Source: an uncultured Pseudomonadota bacterium (GTDB taxonomy: Bacteria; Pseudomonadota; Gammaproteobacteria; Steroidobacterales; Steroidobacteraceae). Taken from it: a stretch of 39,124 nucleotides of DNA. Shown in pieces: positions 23,753 through 32,669 of the stretch. Within the stretch, counting starts at the first letter, position 1; every line of letters starts with the position of its first letter. The stretch is from positions 1 through 39,124 of the forward strand of contig CAIOHZ010000081.1 of assembly GCA_903858165.1 (NCBI GenBank), in the 5' to 3' direction. The translations under genes were made by a program, and so were the position numbers. The notes under the pieces are model-generated. The model ran no database searches. It worked only from the letters and a program-made list of their open reading frames with translations, and was not told where the DNA came from.

Positions 23753-25933
23753 ATGAACTCTCCTCAGGATTCCACCGCGAATCCCTCTGAACCGCAGCCC
23801 GCTGAGCCGGTTGAAGCCACCATCACTTTCGCCAGTCTCGGTCTTGCGGCACCAGTGCTCGAAGCGCTCTTGGCGGTCGGTTATGAATCGCCTTCGCCCA
23901 TCCAGGCCGCTACCATTCCGGCTTTGCTGGAAGGCAAGGATGTGCTCGGTCAGGCGCAGACCGGTACGGGCAAGACCGCAGCCTTCGCGCTGCCACTGTT
24001 GTCCGGGCTCGACCTCAACGTCGCTGGGGTGCAGGCCCTGGTCATGGTGCCAACGCGTGAATTGGCTATTCAGGTCGCCGAGGCGTTCAACAAGTACGCT
24101 GCCAAGATGCCTGGCTTCCATGTACTGCCTATCTATGGTGGTCAGAGCTACACCCCGCAGCTGAACGCGCTACGTCGTGGAGTTCACGTGGTAGTGGGCA
24201 CCCCGGGCCGCATCATGGACCACCTCGATCGTGGCACGCTGTCGCTCGAGGCCGTGCGTTACGTGGTTCTCGATGAAGCCGACGAAATGCTCCAGATGGG
24301 CTTCGTCGATGCCATTGAGCAGATTCTCGGCAAAGTGCCGCCGGAACGCCAAGTGGCGCTGTTCTCGGCCACGATGGCGCCGCAGATTAAGCGCATCGCC
24401 AAGACCCACTTGCGGTCGCCGCGCGAGATCAATATCCAAGGTAAGACCACGACGGCGGCGAATATCCGCCAGCGCTATTGGGTGGTCAGCGGTCTGCACA
24501 AGCTGGACGCGCTCACGCGCATCTTGGAAGTGGAGCCGTTCGACGCCATGCTGGTGTTTACGCGTACCAAGCAGTCCACGGTGGAGCTCGCTGAGCGTCT
24601 AGAGGCCCGTGGTTTCTCTGCCGCAGCACTGAATGGTGACATTCTGCAGGCGCAGCGTGAACGCACCATTGCGGCGCTGAAGGCCGGCAAAATCGACATT
24701 CTCGTGGCCACTGACGTGGCCGCGCGTGGTCTCGACGTGGAACGTATTGGCCATGTCGTGAACTTCGATGTGCCTTACGACACCGAAAGCTACGTGCACC
24801 GCATCGGTCGCACGGGTCGTGCGGGGCGCAAAGGCGAGGCCATCCTGTTCATCGCGCCGCGCGAACGCAACATGCTCTCGGCCATTGAGCGCGCCACGCG
24901 TTCACCCCTGGAGCCGATGCGCCTGCCGACCGTCAGCGACGTGAACGAAGCGCGTATCACCAAGTTCCGTGAACGGCTGGAAGCGGTCATCACGGAAGGC
25001 GTGTCTACCGAATACCGTAGCGTCATCGAGTCCGTCGTCCGCGAGTCTGGTCAGGACCTGCTCGATGTAGCCGCGGCTCTGGCGCGTATGGCGCAGGGTG
25101 AAACGCCGCTGCTATTGCCGGGTGGCGAAGAGCCGGGCAGTCGCGACGGCGCCCCGCGTTCGTTGCCGCCGGAAGACCGGCAGGGTCGTCCTCGCGACCG
25201 TTTGTCAGAGATGCTGGAAGAAGAACAGCGTCCAAATGGCAAGTATGTGTCCCGCGAGGATCGGTTCGGTCCGCAGCAGGTGTACCGCCTTGAAGTGGGC
25301 CGTGCCCACGGCGTGCAGCCGGGCAACATCGTGGGCGCTATTGCGCACACGGCGGACCTCGCCGGTAACCAGATCAACGGCGTCGACATCCACTTTGACC
25401 ACACGCTCGTGCGCTTGCCGGCGGGACTGTCGCCGGAAGTGCTGGGCAAGATTTCCGAGGTGAAGGTGCGCGGGCGTTCGCTCGACATCAAGCCTGCAGA
25501 GGCCGGTGCTGGCGAAGGGGGTCCCCGTGGCCCGCGTCAGTTCGAAGGCGGCGGCAGGCCGTTCCAAGGCGGCGGGCGTCCGCCGTTCCAAGGTGGCGGT
25601 CCGCGTCATTTCCAGGGCGGTGGCCGTCCGTTTGAGGGTGGTGGTCGTCCGTTCGAAGGCGGTGGTCCCCGTTCGTTCGAAGGCGGTGGCCGTCCCTCGT
25701 TCCCCCCGCGCGGTCGTCCCTTCGAGGGTGGCGCCCCGCGTCCGTTCGAAGGCGGCGGTCCTCGTCAGTTCGAAGGTGGCGCTCGTCCGCCGTTCGAAGG
25801 CGGTGGTCCTCGTCAGTTCGAAGGTGGCGCCCGTCCGCCGTTCGAAGGTGGTGCCCGTCCCCCGCGGCCGTTTGCCGGGCGTCCTTTCAGCGGTCCTTCT
25901 AAGCCGCATCGCAAGGGTCCGCCGAAGCGCTGA
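23753..25933 (+). CDS. deaD: DEAD-box RNA helicase, DeaD/CsdA-like, with FEGG-repeat tail
   Basis: A 726-residue ATP-dependent RNA helicase. The core motifs are the Q-motif (FASLGL...SPSPIQ, 26-51), Walker A AQTGTGKT (68-75), PTRELA, DEAD (174-177), SAT (205-207) and HRIGRTGRAGR (349-359). A DbpA-type RNA-binding domain fold is likely at about 503-580 (REDRFGPQQVYRLEVGRAHG), as in CsdA. The last ~130 residues are a low-complexity tail of F-E-G-G-G and R-P units ending in a basic PHRKGPPKR. DeaD proteins assist ribosome assembly and RNA turnover, particularly in the cold. It lies 130 bases after lpd, with no clear terminator between them. It converges on DUF1841 with a 22-base gap. Confidence 0.95.
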   Translation: MNSPQDSTANPSEPQPAEPVEATITFASLGLAAPVLEALLAVGYESPSPIQAATIPALLEGKDVLGQAQTGTGKTAAFALPLLSGLDLNVAGVQALVMVPTRELAIQVAEAFNKYAAKMPGFHVLPIYGGQSYTPQLNALRRGVHVVVGTPGRIMDHLDRGTLSLEAVRYVVLDEADEMLQMGFVDAIEQILGKVPPERQVALFSATMAPQIKRIAKTHLRSPREINIQGKTTTAANIRQRYWVVSGLHKLDALTRILEVEPFDAMLVFTRTKQSTVELAERLEARGFSAAALNGDILQAQRERTIAALKAGKIDILVATDVAARGLDVERIGHVVNFDVPYDTESYVHRIGRTGRAGRKGEAILFIAPRERNMLSAIERATRSPLEPMRLPTVSDVNEARITKFRERLEAVITEGVSTEYRSVIESVVRESGQDLLDVAAALARMAQGETPLLLPGGEEPGSRDGAPRSLPPEDRQGRPRDRLSEMLEEEQRPNGKYVSREDRFGPQQVYRLEVGRAHGVQPGNIVGAIAHTADLAGNQINGVDIHFDHTLVRLPAGLSPEVLGKISEVKVRGRSLDIKPAEAGAGEGGPRGPRQFEGGGRPFQGGGRPPFQGGGPRHFQGGGRPFEGGGRPFEGGGPRSFEGGGRPSFPPRGRPFEGGAPRPFEGGGPRQFEGGARPPFEGGGPRQFEGGARPPFEGGARPPRPFAGRPFSGPSKPHRKGPPKR
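25538..25858 (+). repeat. Coding repeats for the F-[EQ]-G-G tail of the DEAD-box helicase
   Basis: About 320 bases encode 13 units of F-E/Q-G-G separated by RP, PR or RPP (protein residues 596-702). At the DNA level TTCGAAGG recurs with GGCGGTGG or GGTGGC next to it, so the tract is internally repetitive and could expand or contract by slippage or recombination. The encoded pattern is a regular mix of aromatic, arginine and glycine residues, as found in disordered RNA-binding tails. Confidence 0.9.
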
Positions 25934-25955
25934 TCCTTTGTTATCGGCGTTGCCC

Positions 25956-26381
25956 TTACAACGACCGCAAGGCCGCTAGGTAGCGTTGCTCGTCGGGGGC
26001 AACGCCCTGCCGCTGTGCCTCCCACAGTGCCGCGCCTAGCGGTTCCATCATGCGGTGTTCGGCTTCGTGGTCGGAATCGTGGCGCCGCACGAGCAAGGCG
26101 TGAACATCGCGGATGCCCTTGGGGCGGTCCGTCGATACTTGCTCGCGCAAGGCCAGATGCATCCCCATGTGCAGGAACGGGTTGGTTTGGCCCTGTTCTG
26201 GCGTCCAGTCGCGGTCTAGTGCGTCTGGTGTTAGCAAGGCGTGGTACTCCGGGTGCAGAGCGACTACATCCGCCACTTGCGCTTGCAGCGGCGTGAGGGG
26301 CAGGCCCTCCCGATGGCGTTGCCAAGCTTCTAGGTACATGCGCCGCAGGGCGTCGCGCTGTTGGTCGTGGAACACGGGCAT
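25956..26381 (-). CDS. DUF1841 family protein
   Basis: A 141-residue protein of the DUF1841 family. The family hallmark is GQTNPFLHMGMHLALREQVS with TDRPKGI directly after, near the middle, followed by HDSDHEAEHRMMEPL with several histidines and acids that could bind a metal. The ATG at 26381 overlaps the nth stop (TGATG), which rules out the longer open frame to 26468. It is the last gene of the metG-rnfB-nth group. Function is unknown; linkage to nth is, as far as I recall, common in related gammaproteobacteria. Confidence 0.88.
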   Translation of the reverse strand: MPVFHDQQRDALRRMYLEAWQRHREGLPLTPLQAQVADVVALHPEYHALLTPDALDRDWTPEQGQTNPFLHMGMHLALREQVSTDRPKGIRDVHALLVRRHDSDHEAEHRMMEPLGAALWEAQRQGVAPDEQRYLAALRSL

Positions 26382-27046
26382 CAGCGGGGCTCCGGTGCGG
26401 GCAGTGTGCCCTTGGCGATAAGTTTGCGGCCATGGCGACACAGGTCGGCCACGACGCAATGCTTGCAATCGGGTTTGCGGGCCTTACACACATAGCGTCC
26501 ATGCAAAATGAGCCAGTGATGCGCATCCAGAAGGAAGTCTGCTGGCACGCGCTTGATCAAGGCGTCTTCGACGGCGCGTACGGTCTTGCCCGGCGCCAAG
26601 CCGGTGATATTCGAGACACGGAAGATATGCGTATCTACGGCCATCGTGGGCTGGCCGAAGGCCGTGTTCAGCACGACGTTTGCCGTCTTGCGCCCCACTC
26701 CGGGCAGCGCCTCGAGCGCTGCGCGGTCGGTCGGGACTTCACCACCATGTTCTGCCAAGAGTTGCCGGCATAGTTCGATAACGTTCTTCGCTTTGGCGTT
26801 GAACAGACCGATGTGCTTTACGTAGGTTGTGAGGCCGGCAACGTCCAATGCCAGTATTGCGGCTGGCGTATTGGCCACGGGGTAGAGCCGGCGGGTCGCT
26901 AGGTTCACGCTCTTGTCGGTGGCTTGCGCCGACAGCACTACTGCCACCAGCAACTCGAACGGGGAGTGGTACTCCAGTTCGGTTTTTGGGGCGGGGTTCA
27001 GGGCGCGCAGGCGCGTGAAGAACTCGCGGCGTTGTTCAGGGTTCAT
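26381..27046 (-). CDS. nth: Endonuclease III (DNA glycosylase/AP lyase)
   Basis: A 221-residue base-excision repair enzyme that removes oxidised pyrimidines and cleaves the abasic site. From the ATG at 27046 its key residues fall at the same numbers as in E. coli Nth: K120 in LPGVGRKTANVV (helix-hairpin-helix), D138 in AVDTHIFRVSN, and the [4Fe-4S] ligands C187, C194, C197 and C203 in the C-x6-C-x2-C-x5-C pattern. The start overlaps the rnfB stop (ATGA), excluding the 12-codon upstream extension. The extra C-terminal residues form a short basic/proline tail. Confidence 0.97.
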   Translation of the reverse strand: MNPEQRREFFTRLRALNPAPKTELEYHSPFELLVAVVLSAQATDKSVNLATRRLYPVANTPAAILALDVAGLTTYVKHIGLFNAKAKNVIELCRQLLAEHGGEVPTDRAALEALPGVGRKTANVVLNTAFGQPTMAVDTHIFRVSNITGLAPGKTVRAVEDALIKRVPADFLLDAHHWLILHGRYVCKARKPDCKHCVVADLCRHGRKLIAKGTLPAPEPR

Positions 27047-27621
27047 ACCGGCTCTACCCCCGTACCATGGTCGGCGCGCCACCGAGCGGCGCGCTCGGCC
27101 AAGGCCGCAGCACGCTGTTGCTCGCGCTGCTCACGACGTTGCTCGTGCGCTTGCTGCCGACTCCGGTAGTGTTGTGCCTCAACTGCTAGCGCTGTTGCGC
27201 TACGCAGTGCGGTACCGGTAGGTTCTAGCCGGATGCAGTCCACCGGGCAAGGAGCGATACACAGTTCGCAACCATTGCACTCGTTGGCTATAACGGTATG
27301 CAGCAATTTTCGTGCACCGACGATGGCATCCACTGGGCAAGCGGGCAGGCACTTGGCGCAGCCGATACAAACGCTTTCGTCGATGACCGCTACACGGGGT
27401 GGCTGGAAAGTGCCGCAACTGGTGTCGAGTGGCGTTGCCGGAACGCCTAGTGTCGCTGCCAGATTGGCGAGCGTGGACGGTCCGCCCGGCGGACAACGAT
27501 TGGGGGCAGCTTCGCCAGTAGCCATGGCTTCCGCGTAAGGGCGACAGCCGGCATAGCCGCAACGCGTGCACTGCGTCTGTGGCAGCAGTGCATTCAGACG
27601 CTCCGCAAGTGTGGTGTCCAT
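27043..27621 (-). CDS. RnfB-like iron-sulfur protein (stand-alone)
   Basis: A 192-residue protein resembling RnfB/RsxB of the ion-translocating Rnf electron-transfer complex. The N-terminal 4Fe-4S domain has CTRCGYAGCRPYAEA and a later cysteine in NRCPPGG. Two ferredoxin-type sites follow: CIGCAKCLPACPVD and CNGCELCIAPCPVD. The N-terminal membrane helix of classical RnfB is absent, and the C-terminal 45 residues are a charged Arg/Gln/Glu-rich helix. No rnfA, C, D, G or E is present. In E. coli nth follows the rsx/rnf operon, so the rnfB-nth pair may be a relic of that linkage. It is likely a soluble electron carrier; its partner is unknown. Confidence 0.88.
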   Translation of the reverse strand: MDTTLAERLNALLPQTQCTRCGYAGCRPYAEAMATGEAAPNRCPPGGPSTLANLAATLGVPATPLDTSCGTFQPPRVAVIDESVCIGCAKCLPACPVDAIVGARKLLHTVIANECNGCELCIAPCPVDCIRLEPTGTALRSATALAVEAQHYRSRQQAHEQRREQREQQRAAALAERAARWRADHGTGVEPV

Positions 27622-27640
27622 GCGGTACGGGGCGCCAGCG

Positions 27641-29749
27641 TTACTTGATGAGGCTGCCGGTAACAGCGCCGGCATCCGGCGACAGCACGAAGATGCCACC
27701 AGCGCCATTTTCGGCGGCGAGCACCATGCCCTCGCTGGTGCCGAAGCGCATCTTGCGCGGCTTCAAGTTAGCGACGATGACGACCTGACGCCCGACGAGT
27801 TGCTCCGGAGCATAGGCGGAACGAATGCCCGAGAAGATAGTGCGCTCGATGACTGTACCTTCGGCGCTGACGCCTAAGCTGACGCGCAGCTTCAATAGTT
27901 TGTCGGAGCCCTCGACCGTAGAGGCCTCGAGCACCTCGGCCACGCGTAGGTCCACCTTCATGAGGGCGTCAAGGTCGATTTCGGGAGTGGCACCTGCCGC
28001 GGCGCTAGCAGTTGCCGCTGCAGCGGGGGCCGCTGCCTTGCTCGCAGTCACTTCTTTCTGCGCAGGCTTCACCTCAGCGGCCGGCTCGCTCAGCGTTGGC
28101 GGCGTCACCACCAACTGTGCCACTACCTTGCTATCCAGCCGCGTGGCCAGCGCTTCATAGGTACGGATGGCATGGTTCAGCAGGGGGGTGTCCAGTTGTT
28201 CCCAACGGCTGATGGGAGCCTGCAGGAAGGCGTCGGCACCAGCGGCGAGGTTCGGCATGACGGGCTTCAGGAAACCCACCAGTGAACGGAACAGGTTCAG
28301 GCCCTGTGTGCACACTGCCTGCACCTCGGTCGCCTTGGCCGGGTCTTTTGCCAGCAACCAGGGCTTCTGCGTATCGATGTATTGGTTGGCTTTATCTGCC
28401 AGCATCATCACTTCACGCACGGCGGCTGCATAGTCGCGGGCTTCGTACAGCGCCTGAATGCGCGGGCGAGCAGCAGCGAATTCTGCGAATAGGGCGGGCT
28501 CCGGCAGGCTGGCGGCCAGACGGCCTTCAAAGCTGCGGGTGAGGAAGCCCGCGCAGCGGCTGCCAATGTTCACCACCTTACCCACCACTTCGGCGTTGAA
28601 GCGGCTGGTGAAGTCTTCGAGGCTCAGGTCCATGTCGTCGAGGCCGGGCGTGAGCTTGCTGGCGAAGTAAAAGCGCAGTGGCTCCGCGGGCAGCAGGTCG
28701 AGGTACTGGCGCGCGGTGATGAACGTGCCGCGGCTCTTCGACATCTTCTGGCCGTTCACGGTAAGGAAGCCGTGAACGAACACGCCGTTCGGCGTGCGCA
28801 TGCCGGCACCGTTCAATACGGCAGGCCAGAACAGCGCGTGGAAATACAGGATGTCTTTGCCGATGAAGTGGTAGAGCTCGGTGCCCGCCTTGCGTGCGCC
28901 TTCTTCCCCCCAGAACTCATCATGGGTAGCCGCCACATCCACGCCGCGCTTGGCGGACAGGGCGTCGAAGCTGCCGATATAGCCAATGGGTGCGTCGAGC
29001 CATACGTAAAAGAACTTACCGGGAGCCCCCGGGATGCCAAAGCCGAAGTACGGCGCATCGCGCGAGATGTCCCAGTCGCGTAGCCCCGCGGTGAACCATT
29101 CGTCCAGTTTGTTGGCGACACCCGAATCCACCGTGCCACTGCGGACCCATGCTTTTAGCAAGGGTTCGAAATGGCCGAGCTGGAAGAAGAGATGTTCGCT
29201 GTCGCGTTCTTCCGGCGTGGTGCCCGAGACGGCCGACACCGGGTCGATGAGTTCGGACGGAGAGTAAGTGGCGCCGCATTTCTCGCAGCTGTCGCCGTAC
29301 TGGTCCGCGGCCTTGCAGCGGGGGCAAGTACCCTTGACGTAGCGGTCCGGCAGGAACATGCCGGCCTTGGCATCGTAGGCCTGACGAATGGTGCGACGCG
29401 CGATGTGCCCCGCAGCATCCAACGACTGAAAGATTTGCTCGGTGCGCGCCCGGTTCTCTGGTGCGTTAGTGCTGTGGAAATGGTCGAAGTCGATGCCGAA
29501 AGCGGCGAAGTCGGCCACATGCTCTGCGCCTACGCGGGCGATGAGTTCCTCGGGCGTGATGCCCTCGGACTGCGCCCGTAGCATGATGGGCGTGCCGTGC
29601 GTGTCGTCGGCGCAAACGTAGTAGCACTCGTTGCCAGCCATCTTTTGGTGGCGCACCCAGATGTCGGTCTGGGTGTACTCCACCAAATGCCCCAGATGCA
29701 GCGGGCCGTTGGCGTAGGGGAGGGCACTGGTGACGAGAATACGGCGCAT
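27641..29749 (-). CDS. metG: Methionyl-tRNA synthetase
   Basis: A 702-residue class I aminoacyl-tRNA synthetase. It shows the HIGH-type motif in [14 protein letters not shown] (about 9-22), a zinc knuckle with [17 protein letters not shown] (about 145-161), the KMSKS loop in [10 protein letters not shown], and the anticodon-binding helical domain. After an Ala/Lys-rich linker (about 575-600) comes the C-terminal EMAP-like tRNA-binding/dimerisation domain ([15 protein letters not shown] onward). The frame is open 11 codons upstream, but the ATG at 29749 begins the conserved [15 protein letters not shown]. The RnfB-like gene follows 19 bases after its stop. Confidence 0.98.
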   Translation of the reverse strand: MRRILVTSALPYANGPLHLGHLVEYTQTDIWVRHQKMAGNECYYVCADDTHGTPIMLRAQSEGITPEELIARVGAEHVADFAAFGIDFDHFHSTNAPENRARTEQIFQSLDAAGHIARRTIRQAYDAKAGMFLPDRYVKGTCPRCKAADQYGDSCEKCGATYSPSELIDPVSAVSGTTPEERDSEHLFFQLGHFEPLLKAWVRSGTVDSGVANKLDEWFTAGLRDWDISRDAPYFGFGIPGAPGKFFYVWLDAPIGYIGSFDALSAKRGVDVAATHDEFWGEEGARKAGTELYHFIGKDILYFHALFWPAVLNGAGMRTPNGVFVHGFLTVNGQKMSKSRGTFITARQYLDLLPAEPLRFYFASKLTPGLDDMDLSLEDFTSRFNAEVVGKVVNIGSRCAGFLTRSFEGRLAASLPEPALFAEFAAARPRIQALYEARDYAAAVREVMMLADKANQYIDTQKPWLLAKDPAKATEVQAVCTQGLNLFRSLVGFLKPVMPNLAAGADAFLQAPISRWEQLDTPLLNHAIRTYEALATRLDSKVVAQLVVTPPTLSEPAAEVKPAQKEVTASKAAAPAAAATASAAAGATPEIDLDALMKVDLRVAEVLEASTVEGSDKLLKLRVSLGVSAEGTVIERTIFSGIRSAYAPEQLVGRQVVIVANLKPRKMRFGTSEGMVLAAENGAGGIFVLSPDAGAVTGSLIK

Positions 29750-29811
29750 GGCAGGCGTAGGTCCGAAACGGTAATGCACCATTATGCCAAAGCGGGTGCC
29801 AACCCCGGCCG

Positions 29812-30489
29812 CTATCGCACGCCGGCCAAGTGCCCCACTTTCACGAAGAACCGGCCGCCCTCAGGCGCCGCGTAGGTAGCGGTGGTGCCGGGTGGGCGCC
29901 GCGACCATCGGCCGGTGGCAAGCGCATACAGTTCCTCGCCTGCCGGTGGGCTGCCGTCCTCATGGGGCAGCTTGAACTCGGAACCCGGTGTGGCCTCGAG
30001 TAGCCAACTCGACTCGATGCTTTCGCCGGCGAGCCACAGACCGCGCACGCTGCCTTGCAAGGCAGGCAAGGGCCGCCAGCCCGGGTTGGCGTGGCTGGTG
30101 TCGACAACCAACCTGCCGGCGGCGGAGACGCCAGGCGCTGCCACCCGACTCGCCGTGAGGTGGCGCAGTTTCACCAGCAATTCACAGCCCTCCACGCTGC
30201 CCGGAGCGTGGGTTTCGCCATGCGCGTTGCGCATAAAGGTTCCCGCCGGGTAGGTGCCGTGTTCGTCGTGGAAGGTCCCGGACAGCACCAGAATTTCTTC
30301 GCCACAGGGGTGCCCATGGGGTGGGAAGACGGAGTCGGGGGCGTAAGTGACACGCGAGGTGCAGCGGGCCTGTTCCGCACCGTCGCGTTCGATCATTTTG
30401 CGGTGGACTCCGGCCGCTGGGGAGGGCACCCACGCCAGCGTGCTGGTGTCCACGTCGGCGGGAAGCGTTAGGTCGGCATGCAGTTGCAC
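29812..30489 (-). CDS. ChrR-type cupin protein
   Basis: A 225-residue protein with a ChrR-like cupin domain (about 20-115), recognised by [30 protein letters not shown] and [15 protein letters not shown], whose His/Glu residues form the expected metal site. A second, less conserved cupin-like half follows ([10 protein letters not shown]-type region to GELYALATG, then the end). The N-terminal zinc-binding anti-sigma domain of true ChrR is absent, so it is not a standard anti-sigma factor. The GTG at 30489 has TGAGG just upstream and lies 7 bases after the pilT-like stop, marking it as the last gene of the kinase/PilU/PilT run. Confidence 0.8.
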   Translation of the reverse strand: MQLHADLTLPADVDTSTLAWVPSPAAGVHRKMIERDGAEQARCTSRVTYAPDSVFPPHGHPCGEEILVLSGTFHDEHGTYPAGTFMRNAHGETHAPGSVEGCELLVKLRHLTASRVAAPGVSAAGRLVVDTSHANPGWRPLPALQGSVRGLWLAGESIESSWLLEATPGSEFKLPHEDGSPPAGEELYALATGRWSRRPPGTTATYAAPEGGRFFVKVGHLAGVR

Positions 30490-30496
30490 GGCTGCC

Positions 30497-31564
30497 TCAG
30501 CCCGGTTCGCGGTCGCGGTACTGCTCGAACTTTGCTTTGTTGAAGGCCTTGGCGTAAGCGCTCTTGCCGGTGATGCGGCGTGTTTCCAGCAACTGCTGCA
30601 AGGCCATGTCCATGGTGCGCATGCCGTGCTGCGCACCGGATTGCATGACGGTTTCCAGTTGGTCGTTCTTGCCTTGCCGGATGAGGTTGGCCACGGCCGG
30701 TGTGTTCACCATGATCTCCAGCGCAGCAACACGCCCGGGGATGCCGGCGGTGGGCACCAACTGCTGTGACACCACACCCCGCAGGCTGGTGGAAAGCATG
30801 GCTCGCACTTGCCCTTGCTTGTCAGCTGGAAAGGCGTTGATGATGCGGTCGATGGTGGGCGCAGCGCCGTTGGTATGCAGCGTGCCCATCACGAGGATGC
30901 CCGTTTCCGCCGCCGTGACCGCGATGCTGATGGTCTCCAAGTCGCGCATTTCGCCGACGAGGATGACGTCCGGGTCCTCGCGTAGCGCACCATGAACGGC
31001 GGAAGCGAACGAGGGTGAATGCACTCCCACTTCGCGTTGGCTGATGAGACAGCCTTTGCGCTGGTGCACGAATTCGATGGGGTCCTCGATGGTGAGGATA
31101 TGGCCTTTCGTCCGTGCATTGATGTCGTCCACCATCGCGGCGAGCGTGGTGCTCTTGCCACTGCCGGTCTTGCCCGTGACCAAAATGAGGCCGTTGGAGG
31201 ACTTGCACAGCGCGCGCACGGCGTCTGGCATGGCCAGTTCGTCCAAGGTCTTGGTGCGGCTGGGAATGACGCGGAACACCGCACCGAGTCCCCCCAGATG
31301 GCGCAGCACGTTCACGCGAAAGCGCGCGACGTCCGGAATGGAATGCGCGAAATCGGCGCCGTCGCGCTTGTCCAGACGGTCCTGCGCGCGCTTGGGCATG
31401 ATCTCGAGCAGCATTTCCTGCACGGCTTGCGGCTGCAGGGTCTCGGCAGCTAAGGGTTGCAGTTCGCCATATTGGCGAAGTCGTGGCGGATCGCCGGCCA
31501 TGAAATGCAGGTCGGAGCCGTTGCGCTTCAGCACTTCCAGCAAGTACTCGTCGATGCGTGCCAT
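30497..31564 (-). CDS. PilT-like type IV pilus retraction ATPase
   Basis: A 355-residue secretion-superfamily ATPase of the PilT type, forming hexamers at the inner face of the membrane to drive pilus retraction. Motifs are Walker A GKTGSGKSTT, Asp box ILTIEDPIEFVH, Walker B ALREDPDVILVGEMRDLETI, His box GTLHTNGAAPTIDR and, near the C-terminus, AVANLIRQGK, the counterpart of PilT's AIRNLIRE retraction motif. AAGGAG precedes the ATG by six bases. It lies 10 bases after a PilU-like paralogue. The canonical pilT-pilU pair usually sits beside yggS/proC, so this is probably a second set; I leave the symbol blank. Confidence 0.9.
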   Translation of the reverse strand: MARIDEYLLEVLKRNGSDLHFMAGDPPRLRQYGELQPLAAETLQPQAVQEMLLEIMPKRAQDRLDKRDGADFAHSIPDVARFRVNVLRHLGGLGAVFRVIPSRTKTLDELAMPDAVRALCKSSNGLILVTGKTGSGKSTTLAAMVDDINARTKGHILTIEDPIEFVHQRKGCLISQREVGVHSPSFASAVHGALREDPDVILVGEMRDLETISIAVTAAETGILVMGTLHTNGAAPTIDRIINAFPADKQGQVRAMLSTSLRGVVSQQLVPTAGIPGRVAALEIMVNTPAVANLIRQGKNDQLETVMQSGAQHGMRTMDMALQQLLETRRITGKSAYAKAFNKAKFEQYRDREPG

Positions 31565-31574
31565 GCGCGTCTCC

Positions 31575-32666
31575 TTAGCCTGCCGTCTCGAACTTCGGCA
31601 CCAACGACGGGTCCGTCACGAAGCGCGCGAAGGACTTCTTGTCGGTAGCGTAGTGGTAGGCATCGTCCGGGTCGATTTCCTTGGCCTGCAAGGCCGCGTT
31701 CAAGGCCTGGTCCAGCGTCTGCATGCCAAGGTCGCGTCCGGTCTGCAATTGCGCCGGCAATTGGAAGGTCTGGTCCGTCTGAATGAGTTTGGCGATGGCG
31801 CGCGTCATGACGAGCGTTTCGACGATGGCACGGCGGCCCTTGCCGTCCGGCCTCTTCACCAGCACTTGCGTGATGACAGCAATGAGGCTCTGGCCGAGGA
31901 AGGCCTTGGTTTGCTCGCGTTCCTCGATAGGTAAGGCATCGAGGATGCGGTCGACGGTCTTGGTGGCACTGGTGGTGTGTAGGGTGCCGAACACCAGATG
32001 CCCCGTCTCGGCGGCGGTCATCGCCATGCGGATGGTATCGGCGTCGCGCATTTCACCGACAAGGATGACATCAGGGTCTTCGCGCATCGCGGCACGAACA
32101 CCATCGGCGAACGTGGGTACGTGGGTGTGGAGTTCACGCTGCACCACTTGTGACTGCTGGCTGCGGTGAACGAACTCGATCGGGTCTTCGAGGGAGATGA
32201 TGTTGACCCGCCGCGTACGGTTCAGGTGGTCGATCATCGCGGCGAGCGTGGTGCTTTTACCGGTGCCTGTGGCACCGGTGACGAGGATCATGCCCTGATG
32301 ATTATCCAGCAGGCTGGTGACTACCGGTGGCAGACCTAGGTCCGCGAGTAGCGGGGTGGTGTCCGGGATGGCGCGGAACACTGCACCGACGCCCGTATCC
32401 TTGCGGAACACATTGGCGCGATAACGCGTGCCATCTTCGGCGACATACGAAAAGTCGAGGTCGAGGCCTTGGCGAAACTGTGTCACTAGGTTTGGCGTGA
32501 GAATTTCAGCGATATAGCCTTCCAGTTCGGCAGGGCCCAGGTCACGGAACCGCACCGGTAACAGGTCTCCAGAGAGACGCAGCATGGGAGGAACGCCCAC
32601 GGCGAGGTGAATGTCCGAGGCGCCTTGTGCCCGTCCAAGCTTCAGGAAGGCGTCGATGCGGGGCAT
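31575..32666 (-). CDS. PilU-like type IV pilus ATPase paralogue
   Basis: A 363-residue PilT/PilU-family ATPase. It has Walker A GATGTGKSTT (the GATGTGKST form is typical of PilU), ISLEDPIEFVH, Walker B AMREDPDVILVGEMRDADTI and His box GTLHTTSATKTVDR. The C-terminal part is PilU-like (RPDGKGRRAIVE, GMQTLDQALN, DDAYHYATDKKSFARF). PilU-type proteins usually assist PilT and need it for force. The ATG starts 3 bases after the stop of the kinase gene, so the two are probably coupled, and the PilT-like gene follows. Both ATPases look catalytically complete. Confidence 0.9.
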   Translation of the reverse strand: MPRIDAFLKLGRAQGASDIHLAVGVPPMLRLSGDLLPVRFRDLGPAELEGYIAEILTPNLVTQFRQGLDLDFSYVAEDGTRYRANVFRKDTGVGAVFRAIPDTTPLLADLGLPPVVTSLLDNHQGMILVTGATGTGKSTTLAAMIDHLNRTRRVNIISLEDPIEFVHRSQQSQVVQRELHTHVPTFADGVRAAMREDPDVILVGEMRDADTIRMAMTAAETGHLVFGTLHTTSATKTVDRILDALPIEEREQTKAFLGQSLIAVITQVLVKRPDGKGRRAIVETLVMTRAIAKLIQTDQTFQLPAQLQTGRDLGMQTLDQALNAALQAKEIDPDDAYHYATDKKSFARFVTDPSLVPKFETAG

Positions 32667-32669
32667 GGG

